DNA of 64,000 bases from Suillus spraguei. Lineage: Eukaryota > Basidiomycota > Agaricomycetes > Boletales > Suillaceae. Position numbers and translations under genes: made by a program. The notes beneath the pieces were generated by a model that was given only the letters and a program-made list of their open reading frames with translations, had not been told where the DNA came from and made no database searches. Positions 56,379-64,000 of the stretch are shown one piece after another (the stretch's first letter is position 1; every line of letters begins with the position of its first letter). Where the stretch lies: NCBI GenBank assembly GCA_016800925.1, contig JABCPU010000294.1, positions 21,182 to 85,181 on the forward strand. Reading direction: 5' to 3'.

Positions 56379-58149
56379 TTACATATGGGGTTGATCATCA
56401 CACTTTTCAATGAGGGTATCTAATACAAGCAGCAATTCAGAGCTCATCTGTTTGGCCCTTTGCAACCTCCGGAGGTCCATATCAGCTCTTCTGAGTTTGT
56501 CGGATGTGTCAGCCCAAGCCACTCGGAATGGTCGGTCGGCCTCGAGGAGTTGATGTACGGTAGGCTCCGGAAGATGGCCATGACGCTGTTGGTAATGGTC
56601 CAGGCGATTGTCATATACCATACTTCTAATCTCAGATCCGACCATATCCGACCAGATCCGATCGATTCCATATCCGTCCGGTCCACAGATCCTGTCCGGA
56701 CCACCCATCCAAATGTGCTCACTTCTCGCACCTTAACTCCCTTGTGTATATCTGTGTCTATCTCCTTTCGTCATTCCTCCTGTTTCCGGTATTCCGGCTG
56801 TTTATATTTCCGTCCTGTGTTACTGATCCGTTTCCTGTGTTCATTTCCGATTCATGCTTACTGATCCGCTGTGCAATAACTAATAGACTTCCATTACACT
56901 TCATACATAGCCCTCGGTCCCAGACTTGCTGATTATCCGTCTTAGATACTTACTGTATATAAACCACTTGTAGATCTCCGTAGAACCTTAGTTCGAATAT
57001 CATCTTAGATTCTACTCATTCTGCCTTCTCCGGACTTAAGCCACTCTCCGCTTTAAAGTCACCTTCCGAGACTTAGGATTGATTCCTATAGTCTATACCT
57101 CCGACTCTATCTTCGGATAGTCCATCTCCGTTAGTTTCTAGTTAGGAACTCATTCCGAAACTAGCCTTAATCTCTGTCCTCCCCTTACGTTCCGAATAAC
57201 CTTCGGACGTATCATATCCGACACCTTCGGACACCCGGATCCGTCACGCAACTCCTCCCGGGTCTTCAGACGGATAACTCCTCCCTGAAATAAGGGGCAT
57301 TACTCGAGAAAGGGGCACAGTGTACGAACTGAGGCCAAAGCCCTTCGGATCTCTCTACCCTTGAGTACAGTCTTAACAGCGATCCAGAATTGATTCAACT
57401 TCAAGAAAATTAGCAGAAAGATACATGATGAACAATTAAATACTCACATTCTGTTTGATCATATGACCCTAGGGGCATGAACTCCCTAAGCATGGCACGC
57501 AGGTCTTCATTGCTGAGTTCCGGTATGGGGGACTGACGTTTAGGAGGTGTTGCATGTGCTTGGGACATCACATCAACAATAAAAATGAGATTGTATGAGT
57601 GAACTCACCTGGAATTGCTATTCCTGGGATAGCCGGAGCATCAATCTCAACATCAGCACATTCTGGTGCTTCATCACAATCAATAAGATCATCATCAGGC
57701 CCTAGGTACAAGTCCGGATCGTTGAACAAAGGCAGTTCCTCAGGCTGAGCCAGGCATAAATGATCTGGATGGATTGAATGAACATCCACAGTTGGACTAT
57801 CTAAAGGTGAAGTGAGAAACCTACCAGGAACTGCATCCAAGACATCCGGACCACCTGATGACCCAGAATCATAGTCGATCTCATCATCCGGCCCAAGGTA
57901 TACATCTTCACATGGATCTAATAAATGTCCAGTCAATTGTAAGATATACTCAAAGCAACACATACCTGATGAAATCCGGGACTCAGTCTCATCATCCAGT
58001 GCATCTGGTCCATCTCCGGTCAATTGAGAGCTGTACTGAAAGCACAACATACCTAGTGAAATCCGGGACTCAGTTGAATCATCCACATCCATTGAGTTGT
58101 ATTCAGTGACCGGAGGTTCATAAAATCTGACTGCTGGTTGAGATCTCAT
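56379..58149 (-). pseudogene. Acidic protein of element 2, interrupted by a solo LTR
   Basis: Starts MRSQPAVRFYEPPVTEYNSM at 58,149. Several mini-exons repeat a DDxTESRIS block (VDDSTESRISLG, then ALDDETESRISSG) and a DVYLGPDDEIDYD / DLYLGPDDDLIDCD block, separated by introns of about 40-50 bp that are similar to each other (GTATGTTGTGCTTTCAGTA, GTATGTGTTGCTTTGAGTA). After an exon with RQSPIPELSNEDLRAMLREF the gene reaches FLEVESILDR at 57,384, where the solo LTR lies, and resumes with LDHYQQRHGHLPEPTVHQLL at 56,603, ending DTLIEKCDDQPHM at 56,379. No known domain was recognised. The LTR makes it a disrupted gene. Confidence 0.6.
56609..57378 (-). mobile_element. Solo LTR (family A) inserted in the acidic-protein gene
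   Basis: A 770-bp LTR from TGTCATATACCATACTTCTA to GAGTACAGTCTTAACA (plus strand), flanked by a perfect 5-bp duplication GCGAT at 56,604-56,608 and 57,379-57,383. It is the uninterrupted reference for family A. Removing it restores the frame through ESILDRLDHYQQ. Confidence 0.9.
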
Positions 58150-58368
58150 GATGTCTGATCAACTGATCAAACTGATTGATAACTGATAACTTCGAAGTTC
58201 AACACATGGCTGGCAACGGCCGAAAGTTGAACCACGACCAAACAAAGACAAACAATCAACACTTATCAAGATTGTCCTTCAATTGTCTGGTTTCTTTTGA
58301 AACTTCATCCAAGTGATCACAGATTTCAAACTTATCTCAAGCTTTTCACATCTTTCAAGTCAATCCAA
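58150..58368. promoter_or_regulatory. Divergent region between two cargo genes of element 2
   Basis: 219 bp between the starts of the minus-strand acidic-protein gene and the plus-strand Zn2Cys6-like gene. It includes a repeated CTGATCAACTGATCAAACTG stretch. Presumably it holds both promoters. Confidence 0.35.
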
Positions 58369-60512
58369 ATGTCTACTTCAGTTGAAACCTCTTTGGCCAG
58401 TCTCAAGGCAACCACTGCTCAGATTGTGGGCATCATCGCCGGGGCTCGGCTCATGCCTGCCGGCACTGGCCAAGCCCACCTTGCTCTGACAGCACAAGTC
58501 ACTAATCTTGTGGTAAGTACCATTCATGTGTTAATTTGACTTTTGGTTTTTCTAAGATCTGGGTAGGCTGAGATTGTCCGGGAGCATGAGAAAGGGCCTT
58601 ACATGCCCGGCATCATTGCATCCTGCTCCAAGGAGTTGATGAGAGTCAGGTCCATGACTCCCCGGGTGTGGCCCAACTGGCACAGCATCGGTCATGACGA
58701 CCCCCGGGTGTTGAAACACTCCTGGCGCAGCAAGATTCGCGCCTGGGAGGCGTTAGGTGACCATTCAGGTGATCTCCCTGTCATGCCTAACCCTTCCATT
58801 GGCCCAATCACTGTGGACCTTCCCTCCCCACCCGTCATCGCCAGCAATGTCGCTGGTTCTTCCACCCACACCACCTCCGAGCTCCGGGACAAAGGAAAAG
58901 GAAAGGCGGTTGTTGCTGACCCAGAGCCGGAGGTGGAAGGGAGCAGGAAGAGGAAGTCCCCCATGATGTCCGGACACTCTTCCTCACCTCCGAAGTCGGC
59001 CAAGAAGGGTCGCAAGCGGGTCAAGGCAACTCGCCATGTCAAGCAGAAGGTGCTTGTGGAGTCGGAAGATGATGAAGACACAATTGTTCAGGTATGTCGT
59101 CCAGCTCATTGTTTTCATTCTCTCAATTTTCTGTAGCCTATTTCGAGTGGAGTGCCGGCGCTCAACGTTCCCCGGCCTTCCACAATTGGTGTAGGGACGC
59201 CTCATTCCCCTCGTTCACCACGTTCCCCAAAGAAGCAATTGTTTGGTCCTGCTTCAGTAAGTAATATTTAGTTGTCCGGCACTTGGAAAAATGCTTATGT
59301 ATCATCAGCTCATTGCCGGCAGTCCACCCAAGGTGATGGTGAGTCATGATTCTTTGTCCGGACCTCCTGCCTGTACTTACCCATTGTCAGGCCACCTCCG
59401 GCAGTCGTCCGGAGGTTGTCGAGACCCCCCAGGCAATGTCCAGCACTCCGGCTGAGGAACCTGCAGTCATGGATACAGGTGATATTCTCATTCTCATTCC
59501 CGCCCAGTGAGTACTCTAATGAATTCCAATGAGTCCATCAACTAATGGAACCCACAGAACAACCCCTGCCATTATTGCACCCAGGAGAAGTGGCCCTGCA
59601 CCACTCGGTTGGACAGGAGGACCCGTGCCCCATGTTTGTCGTGCGTCCGCTGCGCCACCAAGAAGATCAAATGTGTCCCAGCATCCATGGGATCCCCGCC
59701 AAAACGTATTCGAGGGAAGTCTACCACCCGGCAGGCTCGCTCCAGGACACCTTCCAGAGCTCCCTCCAATGTGCCGGCTGCCTCGCAGTCCAAAGCCCGA
59801 ACTCGCAGTCAATCTCATGGCCCCTCCAGCACTCCAGCTGTCCCTGCTGTGACCACACCCAAGGCACAGTCCCGTGGGCGCAACAAGACAATCACTGCCC
59901 CCAAGACACCTGCACCTGCATCAGCTTGTGAGTCACCCCAATTGTCTATGACCATCTGACCTTATCTTTCACTTAGCTATTCTGTCTTCAAGCGCCCCAG
60001 TGCCTCGTCCGGCACTCGATGTGCCCATGCCGGATCTCCATTCCATGGCAATTGCGATTCGGGATGGTGCCGCTCGAATTGCTCTTCTTGAGGCTCGTGT
60101 GGCGGAGCAGGATGGTAAGATTGATACCCTGCAATGCCTCCATGAGGGCCTTCGTCGCAAAGTCATGGACCGGCACCCTTCATTTCCACTTCCCGACTCT
60201 CCTGTCAATGCAACCTTTTTGCTTGATCAATCTGTCCCCCTGTCCATCTCACCCCTCCCATCTGCACTTGCTCCCCTCATTGACTTGGATATGGCAGGAA
60301 TGGAGCCTCCGTCTCCGAAAGTCCAGCCTGCATCTATCATTGAGGGTCTCATATTTGAGCTCAGCCAGATTCAGCCTGAGGGTCCACAAACGTCCGGCGA
60401 ACTTGTGGACCCAGATGATCCGGGCAACCTTGTCCCAGAATATGATTCTGATGATATGGATGTTGGGGTGAAGGTTGAACCCTCTGCTGATGAGGGTGAA
60501 ATGGCTACATAA
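58369..60512 (+). CDS. Zn2Cys6-like protein of element 2
   Basis: Starts at the ATG at 58,369 (MSTSVETSLASLKATTAQIV); exon 1 ends at 58,512 before GTAAGT. Exon 2 (about 58,570-59,091) includes KSKIRAWEALGDHS-like sequence and a basic stretch SAKKGRKRVKATRHVKQKV. Small exons follow up to 59,460. The exon after an ACCCACAG acceptor at about 59,560 reads CHYCTQEKWPC, then PCLSCVRCATKKIKC, giving C-x2-C-x6-C and C-x2-C-x6-C separated by 14 residues, the pattern of a fungal Zn2Cys6 DNA-binding cluster. A serine/proline/arginine-rich linker leads to the last exon, with a short coiled-coil-like segment (ARIALLEARVAEQDGKIDTL) and an acidic tail ending at 60,512. I saw no definite lesion; introns are approximate. 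It may be a DNA-binding regulator, but this is inference. Confidence 0.6.
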
Positions 60513-60559
60513 TTGTATGTTCATAGATGTATATACAATGTTTGAATGATGTCAGTGCT

Positions 60560-62000
60560 GGATGCCAAGTCCGGAAATCCGGAACTGGACAATGGAGATT
60601 CACAATTGATATTTCGCGACTTCCGGATATCCGGCTACCTGAAACACAACACACAATTTAAAGAATTTGAAACATATCTGTCGAGTTACCTTGTGCCGGG
60701 TGCCGGGTCACATTGTGAAACATATCATTCCATATATCTTAAGTGCTGAACCCCGGACCCCAGGACCCTGGAGTTGGGACTCATCACCATGTGACAGATA
60801 TCGATCCACATATTTGATGTGCTGAACCCCGAACTCCGGCACTCGGGAGTTAGAACAATATGAGGCAATACAAAGATATTGATTTACACATGTTCAGTGC
60901 CGAACCCCGAACTCCGGCACCCGGCACTCGGGACTCGGGCCTTGGAACTTATAACAATGTGAAAGATGTCGATGCACATTTTCTATCACTGACCCCCGAA
61001 CCCCTGCACCCAGGAGTTAGAAACATGTGAGGCAATACCAAGATATTGATTTACACGTGGGGAGTGCTGAACCCCGAACTCCGGCACCCGGCAGTTGGGA
61101 ATCTGGACTCGGGACTCATAACCATGTGAAAGATATTGATCCACATATTTAACCACCCAACCCCGAACCCCAGCACCCGGGAGTGAGAACAATGTGAGTC
61201 AATACAAAGATATTGATGTACACATGTTGAATGCTGAACCCCGAACTCCGGCACCCGGCACTCGGGACTCGGGACGTGGTACTCATAACACTGAGACAGA
61301 TATCGATCCACATATTTTCACACTGATCCCCGAACCCCGCCACCCGTGAGTTAGAACAATGTGAGGCAATACAAAGTTGAGTCCCGAATCACAATCACTG
61401 AGTGCTGGGTTACCATGTGAGGCATACCATGATATTGATTTACACATGTTGAGTGCCGAACCCCGAGCTCCGGCATCCGGGAGTTAGCACAATGTGAGGC
61501 AACACCATGATATTGATTTACACAAGTTGAGTGCCGAACTTATGGTATTGCCTCACATTGTGCTAACTCCCGGGTGCCGGAGCTCGGGGTTCGGCACTCA
61601 ACATGTGTAAATCAATATCATGGTATTGCCTCACATTGTGCTAACTCCCGGGTGCCGGAGCTTGGGGTTCGGCACTCAACATGTGTAAATCAATATCATG
61701 GTATTGCCTCACATTGTGCTAACTCCCGGGTGCCGGAGCTCAGGGTTCGGCAGTCAAAACAATGTGAAAGTCCTCGATCCACATATTGTATGTGCTGAAC
61801 CCCGAACTCCGGCACCCGGCACTCGGGACTCGGGACTTCCGAGCTCCGGCACCCGGCACTCGGCACTCGGGACTTGGTACTCATAATGTGAAAGATCTTG
61901 AGCAACATATTGTCAGTGCTGAAGCCTGAACCCCGGCACCCAGCACTCGCGACTCGGGACTCAGAACAATGTGAGGCAATAGACACCTATTGATCCACAC
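60560..62000. repeat. Satellite S2, right block of element 2
   Basis: From about 60,640 the sequence parallels 7,227-10,080 of element 1 unit by unit (AAAGAATTTGAAACATATCT, then CTTGTGCCGGGTGCCGGGT), though the array is shorter. CpG-rich and AT-rich blocks alternate as in element 1, and units at 61,540-61,740 repeat a GCTAACTCCCGGGTGCCGGA unit three times in near-perfect form. Confidence 0.85.
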
Positions 62001-62667
62001 ATTCTAAGTGCCGAACTCCAAACTCAAAATTTGGTAGTCTACTATTTAGGGGTTCGCAGTTCAGTACTCGTGCTTTTGCACTTGAGACCGAAAACAATGT
62101 TAGGCAATAAAATGACTTTGATCCACACATTTTTGGTAGATATCTTTTTCATCTCAAATCTTGAATCTCGAGTGCCGAACCCCAAATCCCGAAATCTGGT
62201 AGTCTACAATTTCGGGGTTCGGTCCTCGGGACTCAGACACATGTCAGGCAACAACAAAACTTTGATCCACACATTTTTGGTAGATGTCTGTTTTGTCTTG
62301 AATCTCGAGTTTCTAGTTTCTAGTTTCAGTACTCTGCACCTGCACCCGGCACTCAGCACTAGATGACTCCACACATGGACTTTAAATCTTTCACCTTGTG
62401 TGTTGTGTTTCGGGTGTCCGGGTATCTGGAATTCAGGAAATCTCTAGTTTGCATCTCCAGTTTCGAGTTCCTGGATTTGGGACTTGGTACCCGGCACCCG
62501 GCACCTCAATTATCGATGAATGTCAGACATGATGAATTCAGGTTTTTGTGCTTCAGGGTTTAGATTTTGGTGGTTGATGGTAGGCATATGCACTCATAGG
62601 GTGCATGTATGCTATGTGTTTGATTCTCTGGTGGCTACATCAGCTGTACGTCTTTATGATACATATC
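62001..62667. other. Conserved subterminal block of element 2
   Basis: Nearly identical to 10,081-10,744 of element 1; no gene seen. Confidence 0.6.
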
Positions 62668-63110
62668 TAGGCCCACCCGTATATGTAATATATTTTACCT
62701 CGGCCCACCCGTCTATGTAAAATTCCCCCACATCGGCCCACCCGTCTATGTAATACACCCCACGTCGGCCCACCGTATATGTAATATTCTCTCACCTCGG
62801 CCACCCGTATATGTAATATTCTCTTACCTCGGCCCACCTGTCTATGCAATAATATTTGCCTTGCATCTCTCTTCAGCCCAGCTGTCTATAATATCCTACT
62901 CTACATACTACCCAGATGAGCCCACCCATCTCTGTCGGGATTATATCCCCTGGCCCATCCGTCAACATTAGAAATCATGTTTCCCTCGGCCCACCCGTCT
63001 CTCCCGAAAATATAAGTCTCCCGGCCCACCCGTCTCCATCAGAAATAATATTCCCCCCGGCCCATCCGTCAACATCGAGGATATACATAACCTCGGCCCA
63101 TCATCTGCTG
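62668..63110. repeat. Terminal minisatellite, right arm of element 2
   Basis: Units of about 33 bp, CGGCCCACCCGTATATGTAA type, near-identical to 10,745-11,150 and inverted relative to 45,120-45,490. Confidence 0.8.
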
Positions 63111-63180
63111 GCCTGTCTTTGACGGGATATTATGTGGGTCGGGTGACCCGTATAGTACGGAGTTTGTCACTGAAGGGGCT

Positions 63181-63525
63181 CGGAGAATGGGCTGAGGATA
63201 AGCAAGGTTGAAGTATGAACGAATTGTCAGAAGTTGATCTTTGACAAAAGCCTAACAGTAGCTTAATTGAGCTATATTGGTCCCGAAGCCATAAATGGAC
63301 ATAAATTTGTAATGAGTCGGCAGGACTGTATGACACCACAATGTAATAAAAATTCATTCCACCTGAGCAGATGCTTTGCTTGCAAAATTAGCATTAGAAA
63401 TAAGATGAAGATAGGTAGATGCACCCATTGCAAAAATCCCACAGGGTAGAAGCAAGGGGCAGCAAAGGTAGAAGATTTGGGTCAAGGTCTCACTTGCAAG
63501 CATGAGACGACGAGCCTACAGGTCC
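63181..63525. promoter_or_regulatory. 5' region of a second KDZ transposase gene
   Basis: An inverted near-copy of 53,186-53,525. The shared sequence ends at AGAATGGGCTGAGG, exactly where the right end of element 2 begins, so element 2 (or another element with the same end) lies inside or against a second KDZ element. Confidence 0.6.
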
Positions 63526-63989
63526 ATGCCTCACTCTCCCCAGAATCACCAACACTTCAGCCTGTTCAGGCACCACCTCCTTGGGATGGACTTTCCTGAC
63601 AATACTTATGAGCAAGACCAAGGCTCATTTGAGCCATTGCAACTCCCAAAAACCATGGCAAGTTCATGTTAAATGTTGGAGTGTCATTCAAACTATAGCT
63701 AAATATAAAAAAATGCAGAGTCAAAATGACTACCTCAGGCAATGGCTGCGAAGGCAGGAATTATATCTGCATCACCTCCTGGATTGAGAAGCTCCACCAG
63801 AAGACAGGAGATGCATCATCTGCAACCAGGATGGGGTCTACAAATGTCAAGATTGTCTTGGCGAGCCTCTCTTTGCAACGGGCTGTTGCAGGTCAACATG
63901 TTGCAATCCTTATCACTGGATCAGTCAATGGAAGGTCAATTCTTCGAGTGAGTTGTCTCGCTCATGTCGGACTCACCATACACCTCGGT
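63526..63989 (+). pseudogene. KDZ transposase, second copy, 5' part only
   Basis: Starts at the ATG at 63,526. Two indels relative to the copy at 53,185 shift the frame and then restore it, giving MPHSPQNHQHFSLFRHHLLG instead of MPHSPPESPTLQPVQAPPPW before both read DFPDNTYEQDQGSFEPL. The same GC-AG intron is present. The same TGA interrupts LLD-stop-EAPPEDRRC (63,785-63,787), so both copies descend from one that already had it, or the site is read in another way. The cysteine cluster is degraded (EPLFATGCCRSTCCNP lacks a cysteine and the histidine). Similarity ends at 63,989. Confidence 0.75.
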
Positions 63990-64000
63990 TGTAAAGATAC
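63990..64000 (+). repeat. Possible LTR start at the window edge
   Basis: The last 11 bases, TGTAAAGATAC, are identical to the LTR start at 37,833 and replace the expected transposase sequence (CTCGGGCATGATGG in the other copy). With only 11 bases this is tentative. Confidence 0.45.

Larger units (their letters stand above)
45011..63180. mobile_element. 18-kb KDZ transposon carrying a TET/JBP-like gene (element 2)
   Basis: The left end CACATATTACAGTGAAAC and right end TTTGTCACTGAAGGGGCT match those of the gene-less element at 2,639-11,231, and the two ends form an imperfect inverted repeat of about 90 bp from CAGTGA inward. Terminal minisatellites, then S2 satellites, enclose six genes: TET/JBP-like (+), unknown (-), KDZ transposase (-), basic/acidic protein (+), acidic repeat protein (-) and Zn2Cys6-like protein (+). 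Association of TET/JBP genes with KDZ transposons in basidiomycetes is established. Flanks AGAGCATC and CGGAGAAT do not match as a target duplication, so the two ends may come from different insertions, or a flank may have been lost. A family A solo LTR sits at 56,609-57,378. Confidence 0.75.

Noticed and set aside
45011..63180. Starship-like giant element
   Set aside because: No tyrosine recombinase (DUF3435 captain) was seen; the transposase is KDZ type and the ends are inverted repeats.

Overview
The window looks like a repeat-rich, probably heterochromatic stretch of a mushroom-forming basidiomycete (Agaricomycetes) genome. Evidence: GT-AG introns of about 40-60 bp, transposon superfamilies typical of these fungi (KDZ with a CxC2-type cysteine cluster, Plavaka, Copia, several LTR families), a fungal-type P450 remnant, a DUF6532-like remnant and a multi-spanning membrane protein family that I recognise from many Agaricomycetes. 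No bacterial-type feature, tRNA, rRNA or CRISPR array was seen. Nearly every coding region carries stops, frameshifts or insertions.

Layout. 1-2.6 kb: 5' part of a host membrane-protein gene (copy A). 2,639-11,231: an 8.6-kb element without genes, made of minisatellites, CpG-rich satellites and LTR remnants; it splits copy A and is flanked by the 8-bp duplication CCGGTCAT. 11.2-16.4 kb: 3' part of copy A, a P450 pseudogene, and paralogous copy B. 16,433-30,707: a Copia retrotransposon on the minus strand. Its 3' LTR is split by an 8.1-kb Plavaka element (16,543-24,636) and its gag-pol by a solo LTR (28,455-29,415). 30.7-33.2 kb: a small unknown gene, a Plavaka-type zinc-finger fragment and a DUF6532-like fragment. 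33.2-37.8 kb: an old KDZ transposase remnant, itself split by a solo LTR. 37.8-44.9 kb: LTR debris, including a GCGGTAA-rich region, a gag-like ORF and three levels of nested LTRs.

45,011-63,180 is the most interesting part: an 18.2-kb KDZ-type element with imperfect terminal inverted repeats (CAGTGA...TCACTG), terminal minisatellites and subterminal CpG-rich satellites. It has six genes: a TET/JBP-like 2-oxoglutarate/Fe(II) dioxygenase, a protein of unknown function, the KDZ transposase, a basic/acidic protein, an acidic protein with duplicated mini-exons, and a Zn2Cys6-like protein. The gene-less element at 2,639-11,231 has the same ends and satellites and looks like its non-autonomous derivative. 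From 63,181 to the window edge lies the head of another KDZ transposase in the opposite orientation.

How it may fit together (inference). The KDZ transposase would mobilise elements that share the CAGTGA ends. The TET/JBP enzyme could oxidise 5-methylcytosine on the CpG-dense satellites carried by the same elements. CGA-to-TGA nonsense changes in three unrelated element types fit decay of methylated cytosines. All exon boundaries are read by eye and approximate unless stated.
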